From a bacterium (GTDB taxonomy: Bacteria > Bacillota > Clostridia > Christensenellales > CAG-138), in NCBI GenBank assembly GCA_029218485.1, contig JAQXRK010000006.1, positions 1-5,320 of the forward strand: 5,320 nt of DNA, written 5' to 3'. Below are positions 1-5,229 of this stretch, one piece after another. Below the pieces are notes generated by a model, which worked only from the letters and a program-made list of their open reading frames with translations, was not told where the DNA came from and did no database searches. The position numbers and the translations under genes were made by a program. The stretch's first letter is position 1, and every line of letters begins with the position of its first letter.

Positions 1-426
1 CACAACCTCCCGGTAGCGCCATCCCGCCCGAGCCCGGCAGTCCCTTCCGGAAACGGCGCTTTCACACGACCTCCCGAGATCGCGCACTCCGCCCATCCCG
101 GGCAGCTCCTTCCTGAAACGGCTCTTTCACACGATCTCCCGGGAGCGCTATCCCCCCATCCCCGGGCAGTCCCTTCCGAAAGACGGCTCTTTCACACGCC
201 CTCCCGGGAGCGCCATCCCGCCCGTCCCCGGGCAGGCCCTTGCGGAAACGGCTCGTCCACACGATCTCCCGGGAGCGCACTCCGCCCATCCCGGGCAGTC
301 CCTTCCGGAAACGGTTCTTTCACACGATCTCCCGAGATCGCGCACTCCGCCCAACCCCGGGCAGTCCCTTCCGAAAGACGGCACTTTTACACGATCTCCC
401 GGATGCGCCATTCCGTCCGACCCCGG
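1..426. repeat. Tandem array of ~65-bp GC-rich repeats, at least six copies plus a partial
   Basis: Consecutive head-to-tail units can be cut at the motif CACACG(A/C): 1-62, 63-127, 128-192, 193-257, 258-320, 321-387, and a decayed partial unit 388-426. Unit lengths are 62 to 67 bp. Each unit has, in order, CACACGATCTCCCGGGAG (or a variant), a CGCCCATCCCGGGCAG block, a CCCTTCCGGAAACGG block and a CTCTTT tail. There are no unique spacers. The first unit begins at base 1, so the array probably continues beyond the window. Variants are mixed between units: 63-127 and 321-387 share a CCCGAGATCGCGC form, while 128-192 and 321-387 share CCGAAAGACGG. This points to recombination or slippage within the array. 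Most unit lengths are not multiples of three, so the ORFs crossing it are not credible genes. The array lies downstream of the leftward receiver-like gene with no canonical terminator between. The function is unknown. Confidence 0.93.
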
Positions 427-496
427 TTCAACCGGACAACGCCGGCCGCAGGGCAATCCGGCGCCGGTTCGTTCCCTCCGGCGGGCCGCGTCCTGT
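427..496. other. Spacer between repeat array and receiver-like gene, with short GC palindromes
   Basis: This holds no gene. A 13-base inverted repeat CCGGTTCAACCGG lies at 423-435, across the array's end, and a perfect 10-bp palindrome CCGGCGCCGG at 458-467. Neither is followed by a T-run on the minus strand, so neither is a convincing intrinsic terminator for the leftward gene ending at 497. Read-through into the repeats is therefore possible. Confidence 0.5.
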
Positions 497-883
497 TTAC
501 AGCGCGTCCATCAGCGCCACCAGAAAGCTGGCGCTCGTGGAGCCGTAGATAAACTGGTCGATGAAGCCGTCCTTCTTTGCCGCGCGCACCCGTTTTGCCA
601 GCTCCTTCTCCGAGTTCTCGTCCACCAGAAGAACGACCTTGCATTCCGGGGCGGAGCGCTTGACGGCGTCGCCGATCATCAGCCTTTCATCCAGCGTAAA
701 CGGCTCGTATCTCGTGACCTCCATCAGCAGCGCATACGGGGAGAGGATGCTGCAGTACTGCACGATATCCCCGGGACGGCCGATGTTTTCCACCGCAAAG
801 TCGCTCGCGCTGTCGCTGCGCAGGGCCTGCGCCACGGCATCGGCGAAAATATAATCCTTCATGTTCACAATCACTTGCCGCAT
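497..883 (-). CDS. Stand-alone receiver-like (pseudo-receiver) protein
   Basis: This encodes a 128-residue cytosolic protein with the alternating hydrophobic-strand and helix pattern of a CheY-like receiver and no output domain. Strand 1 is RQVIVNMKDY (2-11). The strand-3 equivalent is YALLMEVTRYEP (50-61), where Glu55 occupies the usual phosphoacceptor Asp position. The strand-4 equivalent is CKVVLLVDE (81-89). The C-terminal part (about 106-128, GFIDQFIYGSTSASFLVALM) lacks the conserved Lys-Pro. The acidic pair after strand 1 is also not in its normal form, so phosphorylation is unlikely and a constitutive or protein-interaction role is inferred. I prefer the ATG at 883 because it begins just before strand 1. 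A TTG at 895 would add only MAKH and sits directly against a GAAAG. The ribosome binding site is weak for either start: GAAAG lies about 12 nt from the ATG. Gene identity beyond the fold is not recognised. An unusual receiver from the neighbouring signalling system or an unrelated small alpha/beta protein are alternatives. Confidence 0.82.
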   Translation of the reverse strand: MRQVIVNMKDYIFADAVAQALRSDSASDFAVENIGRPGDIVQYCSILSPYALLMEVTRYEPFTLDERLMIGDAVKRSAPECKVVLLVDENSEKELAKRVRAAKKDGFIDQFIYGSTSASFLVALMDAL

Positions 884-1089
884 ATGCTTCGCCAACTTTC
901 AACGTTATTGGGCGTGAGCCCCCCATGTTCCCCATCATTATGACCGAAACCGCGGCGCTGCGCCCTATCAGAAATGACAGTTTTCGCCTGAAGAAATGCA
1001 AAAAATACGCGCCCGCACACGGCGCGTCCGGAAACAAGCAGCATCATTATGCAGAACACAACTGCACATCGCCATCAGGCGACGCATCG
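884..1089. other. Intergenic region between divergent genes
   Basis: This is non-coding as far as I can see. It holds the leftward terminator at 1000-1026 and two exact copies of CATCATTATG (933-942 and 1042-1051) on either side of it. There is a small GGGC/GCCC hairpin on the minus strand in the leader of the receiver-like gene, around 909-920. No convincing leftward promoter was found: the minus-strand CATAAT hexamers inside the two 10-mers lack good -35 partners. G+C falls to the right, towards the low-GC island. Confidence 0.5.
1000..1026 (-). terminator. Rho-independent terminator, leftward
   Basis: On the minus strand, CGCGCC (1026-1021), a 7-nt loop (1020-1014) and GGCGCG (1013-1008) form a perfect 6-bp all-GC stem. 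It is followed by TA and a run of six T (1005-1000). The plus strand has no T-run, so the signal works only leftward. It lies about 115 bases upstream of the start of the receiver-like gene at 883, and no leftward gene ends near it. It may be an attenuator in a leader, or the surviving terminator of an operon displaced by the low-GC insertion to its right. Confidence 0.65.
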
Positions 1090-1117
1090 TTGAAAAGCCC
1101 CCATTTTGTGATATAAT
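1090..1117 (+). promoter_or_regulatory. Vegetative-type promoter for the TTG-start gene
   Basis: The -35 box TTGAAA (1090-1095; consensus TTGACA, one mismatch), a 16-bp spacer and a perfect -10 box TATAAT (1112-1117) lie 27 bases upstream of the start codon at 1145. Transcription would begin near 1124, giving a very short leader that still contains the ribosome binding site. No obvious operator is seen. Confidence 0.8.
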
Positions 1118-1130
1118 CATAAATGAGAAA

Positions 1131-1137
1131 GAGGGGG
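1131..1137 (+). promoter_or_regulatory. Ribosome binding site that fixes a TTG start
   Basis: GAGGGGG at 1131-1137 is separated by 7 nt from TTG at 1145-1147. The spacing is optimal, and no ATG or GTG follows in frame closer to it, so the TTG is the start. Confidence 0.75.
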
Positions 1138-1144
1138 ATATTCC

Positions 1145-1639
1145 TTGATTTACGATGAATTTATACATAAAGACCCGGATGAGTTTCATGACAAAGAACT
1201 CACTTTGCATGACTGCATAGCGGACTCGATTTCGTACGAAAATGGTATCCTCCGTTTTTGCTTGCCGGATGGTTTTTGGATCACACCACACCATAAAGAG
1301 AATGATTGCGGAAAAACAGTGCGAACAGATGCTTCTGCAGTAGATTTTACTATTGAAGATATTGATGATATTACGGTCGAGGTTTTCACAAGAAATGCGT
1401 GGATGTTTTCCAAAAGAACAAGTGTGGAAATTGGGGATATGGAACAACTCATTTCCGCTGTGAATAGCGGGAAATGTACGATAGAATTTATTGCGCAGTA
1501 CAGAAGCTGTTTTGAACAGATGTGGTGCTGTGCCATTCGATCCGAAAAAAAGCCCTGTTATCGGACGTGCCAATTGCATTTGCCAAATACCAGGGCTGCT
1601 TTCTATTGGAACAACCTTTGTTTGGATCGCGAGTGGTAA
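1145..1639 (+). CDS. Uncharacterised Cys-rich protein, 164 aa, in a low-GC island
   Basis: I do not recognise a named family. The start is TTG, supported by GAGGGGG 7 nt upstream and a strong promoter at 1090-1117. The protein is soluble, with no signal peptide or membrane segment. Features in order: an acidic, His-rich N-terminus (FHDKELTLHDC, 14-24); a beta-type stretch SYENGILRFCLPDGFWI (30-46); a strongly acidic segment TIEDIDDITVEVFTR (69-83); and a C-terminal half rich in Cys and aromatics (Cys111, 122, 128, 129, 138, 142, 159) ending DREW. Ten cysteines in 164 residues and several His could suit metal binding, but no regular CxxC pair is present. Hand-counted G+C in sampled lines is about 37-45 %, well below both neighbours, and codon choice is correspondingly AT-rich, which suggests horizontal transfer. 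It is transcribed alone, against the signalling operon. A small accessory or immunity-type protein is possible, but nothing here proves it. Confidence 0.85.
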   Translation: MIYDEFIHKDPDEFHDKELTLHDCIADSISYENGILRFCLPDGFWITPHHKENDCGKTVRTDASAVDFTIEDIDDITVEVFTRNAWMFSKRTSVEIGDMEQLISAVNSGKCTIEFIAQYRSCFEQMWCCAIRSEKKPCYRTCQLHLPNTRAAFYWNNLCLDREW

Positions 1640-1867
1640 ATATACTGCTTTGTTGGCTGCAGCTTCCGGATGATGTCCTGTTCGGCTGACGGCTCTTTTC
1701 TTTATGTTCGAATATCTGTCCGGACAGGACTATTGATGTATCCCTGTATGCTTTCGGCGCTTTCCAGTCAAAATTAGCACAATCCATGTTTCCGTTGGCT
1801 CTGTTGGCATTGTTTTCTCCTCCATGCAACAGCGCATCGCTGCGCCTTGCGCTTGCCCGGCAGCAGC
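1640..1867. other. Intergenic right shoulder of the low-GC island, with palindromes
   Basis: The region lies between two convergent genes. It contains a perfect 12-bp palindrome CTGTCCGGACAG (1716-1727). It also has an 11-bp inverted repeat pairing 1675-1685 with 1720-1730 (one G-U in RNA) across a 34-nt loop. A third element is a bulged hairpin just after the response regulator stop (1826-1850; inner stem CAGCG/CGCTG around CAT). None is followed by a T-run, so no standard terminator can be called for either convergent gene. A possible tiny ORF is given separately. Confidence 0.5.
1730..1810 (-). CDS. Possible small ORF, 26 aa (tentative)
   Basis: ATG at 1810 is preceded by GGAGGAG with a 7-nt spacer, as good as the sites of the operon genes. 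The frame reads MPTEPTETWIVLILTGKR, then a basic tail, to TAG at 1730. It would follow the response regulator by about 57 bases on the same strand, so it could be a fourth cistron or the truncated start of a gene cut by the low-GC insertion. The composition is unlike the high-GC operon. No family is recognised. The only support is the ribosome binding site, so it may be chance. Confidence 0.2.
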   Translation of the reverse strand: MPTEPTETWIVLILTGKRRKHTGIHQ

Positions 1868-2491
1868 CTAAAACCCGGGAATGATCAGGTCCTTGTTGAT
1901 CACGTCGCAGGCGAGGGTCACGCGGTTGGTATAGCCTGTTTTTTCAAACAGCTCCCGGATGTGGTAGCGCACGGCGGAAACGCTGATGTGCAGCTCCGCT
2001 GCGATGGCCGCATCCGGCAGTCCCCTGACCAGCAGCCGCAGCACCGCAAGGTCGCCGGGCGTGAACTCGGACGAGGTGGCGTTGCCGATCCGCACCTCGG
2101 GCGCGCGATCGGGATAGACGGATTCGCCCCGCATGGTGCGGTCCATCACGGCCAGCAGGTCCTCGGGGCTGCTCTCCTTGTACCAGAAGCTCTCCGCGCC
2201 CGCCTGCCTTGCCTTTTGCAGGAAGCTGGAATCCGCCATGGAGGTCACGATGACGATGCGGATATCCGGCATATGGCGCTTGATCTGCGCCGCCGCTTCC
2301 AGCCCGTTCTCGTCGTTTTCGGTGCAGACGTCCATCAGAATGATGTCCACGGGGCACCGCATGCACGTCATCTCCGCCATGCCGGCATTGGAAATGGAGG
2401 CCGCCAGCCGGTAGCGCCCGCTTGCGGCAATATACCCCTCCAGGCATTCTCTGGCCATCTTCTTGTCCTCTACCAACAGCACGTTCAGCAT
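1868..2491 (-). CDS. NarL/FixJ-family response regulator (receiver + LuxR HTH)
   Basis: This is a 207-residue cytosolic transcription regulator, a typical length for the family. The receiver covers about 1-120: the acidic pair Glu8-Asp9 in LLVEDKK, phosphoacceptor Asp54 in IILMDVCTE, Thr83/Ser84 in IVIVTSMAD, and Lys105 in FWYKESSPE. All key residues for phosphotransfer are present. The C-terminal LuxR-type helix-turn-helix spans about 143-197 (FTPGDLAVLRLLVRGL, then AAIAAELHISVSAVRYHIREL), with the expected recognition helix around SVSAVRYHI. ATG at 2491 is chosen because it opens strand 1 and has GGAGGAGGG (2498-2506) 6 nt upstream. An upstream in-frame extension to about 2824 only overlaps the kinase gene in another frame. 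The start overlaps the kinase stop by 7 bases (ATGCTGA), implying coupling. Its partner is almost certainly the adjacent kinase. Target genes are unknown; the inverted repeat at 5183-5199 is a candidate site. Confidence 0.95.
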   Translation of the reverse strand: MLNVLLVEDKKMARECLEGYIAASGRYRLAASISNAGMAEMTCMRCPVDIILMDVCTENDENGLEAAAQIKRHMPDIRIVIVTSMADSSFLQKARQAGAESFWYKESSPEDLLAVMDRTMRGESVYPDRAPEVRIGNATSSEFTPGDLAVLRLLVRGLPDAAIAAELHISVSAVRYHIRELFEKTGYTNRVTLACDVINKDLIIPGF

Positions 2492-3501
2492 GGGTCGCCC
2501 TCCTCCGGCAGCGTGAGCGTCAGTTGAAACCGCGGAAGGCCCGTCACGGTCATCACGCCGCCCGCTCTCTCCGTTCGGCGGCGCAGGCCCGACAGCCCGC
2601 CGCCCTCGGCGATCTCCCGCTGCGGCGCATCGCCGTTGTTCGTGATGGCAACCGCCGCGGTTCCGGCGCCTTCCCGAATCTTTACGAACAGCCTGTCCGC
2701 GCGGGCATGCCGCACGGCGTTCGTGGCACATATGCGTATGGCGGCGATGATCAGGTGCGCCGGCGCTTCGCTCTCCGGCAGCGCGCCATCCATCACAATG
2801 CGGATTCCGATGCCCGCGGCGCACCGTACCAGCTCATCCAGCTCCTCCCGCAATGACGCGCGCCCGTTCTCCTTCGGCCCGCGCTCATCCGCCGCGCGGA
2901 GCGTGCCGGCGAGGATGGACCATGCTTCGCCGCAGGCCTGCAGCTGCGCAAGCGGAGCGCCCTCCTCCAGCGCCTTTTTCGCGGAGAGCAGCCTGACGCC
3001 GATCTCGTCGTGCACGCGCATCTTCATGGCGAGCGTCTCCTCCTCGCGGACGAGGGCGTCCAGCTCATGATAGAGCCTTCTGGCCCGCGCGTTCGCCTCG
3101 TGGAGCGCGCTGTTCTCCTGCTCCAGCTTTGCGCGCCTGTCCGCCAGCTCTGTGATGTCCTGCGCCAGTACCTGCGTGTAGCGGCAGCCGCGCGCATCCG
3201 AAACGGCGCTCTCGGTAAACTGCCATACCCGCCCCTCCGAAAACAGGAGGATGTGCCTGTCCGCGTCCAGCACCTGCACGCCGCCGCCCGGCTGCAGGAT
3301 CGCCCGCCGCAGTTCGGATATGTGCTGCAGATCCGTGCCGGTGATCTGCCGGAACAGCCGCTGCATCTGCCGGTTGCACAGGATGAGCGTGCCGTTCTCC
3401 CTTGCAAAGCAGATGCCCGACGGCAGGTTGTCGAGGCTTTCCTTGACCGACATGCGGTTGATTCCCGCCCTTCCGCCCGGGCGTTTGCGCCAGTCCTTCA
3501 T
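2485..3501 (-). CDS. Soluble PAS-domain sensor histidine kinase
   Basis: The protein has 338 residues with no membrane segment, so it is cytosolic. A PAS-like domain spans about 18-118 (SLDNLPSGICFARENGTLIL at 22-41; QVLAQDITEL at 110-119). It runs into a coiled coil (about 120-158) and a dimerisation/phosphoacceptor helix with MRVHDEIGVRLLSAKKAL (161-178), where His164-Asp165 match the HD phosphoacceptor signature of NarX/DegS-like kinases. The ATPase domain follows: N box with Asn261 (CATNAVRHARADR), a G1-like ITNNGDAP (286-293) where Asn replaces the usual Asp, and a G2 loop EGGGLSGLRRRTERAGG (299-315). ATG at 3501 is chosen for GGAGGGGAGGG (3509-3519) 7 nt upstream and for the 4-base ATGA overlap with the preceding gene. 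A longer start at 3591 would run deep into that gene. Its likely role is to autophosphorylate in response to the membrane partner and pass phosphate to the regulator encoded next. Confidence 0.93.
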   Translation of the reverse strand: MKDWRKRPGGRAGINRMSVKESLDNLPSGICFARENGTLILCNRQMQRLFRQITGTDLQHISELRRAILQPGGGVQVLDADRHILLFSEGRVWQFTESAVSDARGCRYTQVLAQDITELADRRAKLEQENSALHEANARARRLYHELDALVREEETLAMKMRVHDEIGVRLLSAKKALEEGAPLAQLQACGEAWSILAGTLRAADERGPKENGRASLREELDELVRCAAGIGIRIVMDGALPESEAPAHLIIAAIRICATNAVRHARADRLFVKIREGAGTAAVAITNNGDAPQREIAEGGGLSGLRRRTERAGGVMTVTGLPRFQLTLTLPEEGDPC

Positions 3502-5165
3502 GCGCCGGCCCTCCCCTCCGGGACGGACAGCGAGCAGAACCAGACGCCATACTGTTTCGATATCTGTGCGCCCGCAAAGCGCGCCCCGCAAGCGCCCGCC
3601 ACATCCTCTTCGCTGTCCAGCATCATGGAAACGGAAACCCTGCCGCCCGTCCGCGCGACGGATACGGTCAGCGCGCGCAGCGTACGGAGCGCGCGCTCCA
3701 CGACCGCCTCATAAAAGTCAAATACCGTTCCGGCGCAGTCCGCGTCCATGCGTCCCGCACCGTCCAGCGCGCAGGCGCACCTGACGCCGAGCAGCCGCAG
3801 ACTGGCCGCGGATTCGTGCAGGCAGAGCAGCAGCTCGTTCGCGGGCACTTCGTCGGCCGCGTCGGCAAGGAACAGCAGGTTGCTGCGCCGCTTGATGTAT
3901 GCGCCGACGACCAGAATCTCCGCAAGGAGCCGCCTTGCCGCGCCGGCATCCTCCGCCCCCTGCAGCGCGGCGCCCAGCGTTTCGAGGCGCGTCGCGGACT
4001 GCGCGGTCTTTTCCTGCATCGCCGCGTACAGCCGCTTCTGCTCGGCGAGCTTCTGCGCGCGGGCCTTCTTCCGGTTCTCCTCCTGCAAGAGCGAGCCGTA
4101 GCTCTGCAGCTCCTCCTTCGTTCCGGAGAGCTGCCCGATCGTGTCCAAAAGGTCGGAAATGTCCTCCTGCCAAAACACATGCCCACCCCGGATGGGCGCC
4201 TCCGAGAGGCGAATGCCGCCCTCGAGCACGGCGGGGGCCGCCGCGGCGCTCGCCAGAACCGCCCTGTCCACAGGGCGCACGTTTTCCGCGCTGCAGCATA
4301 CGTTGAACGCATCGTCCGTGATCTGCGCCCCGATCGTGGAGATGCGGAACAGCTCCTCATAATGGCTGTTGGATTGGATCAGCCCGCACTGAATACAGCC
4401 CTCCAGCACCGCGGTGTAGAACAGGCACTGAAAAACGGTGATATCGCCCGCGATCACGAACAGCCAGTCGGCGCCGGCGGCGTACAGCAGCCCGTACACA
4501 ATGGAGACCAGCAGCGGCACGATGGGCCGCCAGATCACCCGCCGCCTGTCGGGAAGGCGGCATTTCCGGATGATCACGGCGATCGCGCTCAGCGCGCAGC
4601 CGATCTGCCAGCCGATCACCGGCCAGTACAGCACGGCATAGTCATACGCTTGGTCGGTAAAGACGGCCGCGCCCGCGGGGAAGCGGAACACGAGCTGGTG
4701 CAGATCGTTCGTGAGCACGAGCAGGAGAAGGGCGGCCGTGGGAACGAACAGCAGCGTCGCCCACCGCGGCAGGCGGTAGTTCTCCGGCTTTCCCAGCGAC
4801 ATGGCGACCAGCAGCGACAGAAGCGGGATCAGCAGCATCCCGACATAATACAGGTACCACAGGTATCTTGCCGCGTTCGGGTCCGTGACGAACTGGTACT
4901 TCAGCGTGCGCATCGCCAGCCAGAAGATCATCAGCGCGGCAATGGCGGTCAAAAACCGGCGCACCTGCAGCTGGGTGATGCGGCGGCGGATGGATATCCC
5001 CCACGCGGTGAACAGGCCAATATAGATGGCGCTGCGCACACAGCCCAGCAAAAAGTCCGCGGAGCAGGATGGCATCCGGCCGATGAAGCGGCAAGCCATG
5101 GCCGCAGCGATCAGCGCCGCCACGATGACCGCCGCGCGGACATTGTTCCGATGGACGCTTGCCAT
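3498..5165 (-). CDS. 7TM membrane sensor with degenerate histidine-kinase-like C-terminus
   Basis: The protein has 555 residues. The N-terminal half has about seven hydrophobic segments (roughly 11-28, 38-57, 71-88, 104-124, 135-152, 177-199, 213-231, possibly an eighth near 234-255). It resembles the N-terminal 7TM sensing module of histidine kinases, including the loop LTNDLHQLVFRFP (151-163). A PAS-like region follows (HYEELFRISTIGAQITD at 268-284; IRGGHVFWQEDISDL at 325-339), then a charged coiled coil (about 340-400). The C-terminal 150 residues have the layout of a kinase core, with YIKRRSNLLFL at 423-433 and an N-box-like helix FDFYEAVVERAL at 482-493. They lack the N-box Asn, any DxGxG and a glycine-rich G2 loop, and no HD/HE-type phosphoacceptor is seen. 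Catalysis is therefore doubtful, and a sensor or pseudokinase working through the next gene's kinase is inferred. ATG at 5165 has AAAGGGG (5173-5179) 7 nt upstream. This is the first gene of the operon. Confidence 0.92.
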   Translation of the reverse strand: MASVHRNNVRAAVIVAALIAAAMACRFIGRMPSCSADFLLGCVRSAIYIGLFTAWGISIRRRITQLQVRRFLTAIAALMIFWLAMRTLKYQFVTDPNAARYLWYLYYVGMLLIPLLSLLVAMSLGKPENYRLPRWATLLFVPTAALLLLVLTNDLHQLVFRFPAGAAVFTDQAYDYAVLYWPVIGWQIGCALSAIAVIIRKCRLPDRRRVIWRPIVPLLVSIVYGLLYAAGADWLFVIAGDITVFQCLFYTAVLEGCIQCGLIQSNSHYEELFRISTIGAQITDDAFNVCCSAENVRPVDRAVLASAAAAPAVLEGGIRLSEAPIRGGHVFWQEDISDLLDTIGQLSGTKEELQSYGSLLQEENRKKARAQKLAEQKRLYAAMQEKTAQSATRLETLGAALQGAEDAGAARRLLAEILVVGAYIKRRSNLLFLADAADEVPANELLLCLHESAASLRLLGVRCACALDGAGRMDADCAGTVFDFYEAVVERALRTLRALTVSVARTGGRVSVSMMLDSEEDVAGACGARFAGAQISKQYGVWFCSLSVPEGRAGA

Positions 5166-5182
5166 CCCATCACCCCTTTCCC

Positions 5183-5199
5183 GATCCGGCTTCCGGATC
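5183..5199. promoter_or_regulatory. Candidate operator: perfect 7-bp inverted repeat at the operon start
   Basis: GATCCGG (5183-5189), a CTT centre and CCGGATC (5193-5199) form a perfect inverted repeat directly downstream of the -10 box (5201-5206). It overlaps the expected transcription start (near 5194) and ends before the ribosome binding site. A dimeric regulator bound here would block initiation; in RNA it would be a small leader hairpin. The operon's own LuxR-type regulator is a natural but unproven candidate. Confidence 0.55.
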
Positions 5200-5200
5200 T

Positions 5201-5229
5201 ATTATCGCATATTTGTCCGCGCATTTCCA
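5201..5229 (-). promoter_or_regulatory. Promoter of the three-gene signalling operon
   Basis: Read leftward: -35 TGGAAA (5229-5224, 4 of 6 consensus), a 17-bp spacer and -10 GATAAT (5206-5201, 5 of 6). TGC directly before the -10 makes it an extended -10. The start would lie near 5194, about 29 bases before the first gene's ATG at 5165. Confidence 0.65.

Noticed and set aside
1..426. CRISPR array
   Set aside because: Units are contiguous, with no unique spacers and considerable drift between copies.
1..456. Open frames on both strands across the repeat array
   Set aside because: Unit lengths of 62, 65 and 67 shift the frame, so the peptide repeats change frame from unit to unit. The proteins are Arg/Gly/Pro-rich as expected of random GC-rich DNA.
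937..942. Leftward -10 box CATAAT for the receiver-like gene
   Set aside because: At 17 bases upstream the sequence is GGGCGC, which is not a -35, and no extended -10 is present.
968..1579. Long minus-strand open frame opposite the TTG-start gene
   Set aside because: It crosses the promoter and the terminator at 1000-1026. The sense gene has promoter, ribosome binding site and sensible composition.
2492..2824. N-terminal extension of the response regulator
   Set aside because: The receiver begins exactly at the ATG at 2491 with a strong ribosome binding site. The extension lies inside the kinase gene and is Arg/Gly-rich.
3010..3784. Long plus-strand open frames opposite the kinase genes
   Set aside because: They are antisense shadows caused by high GC. 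The minus-strand frames carry recognisable kinase motifs and coupled starts.
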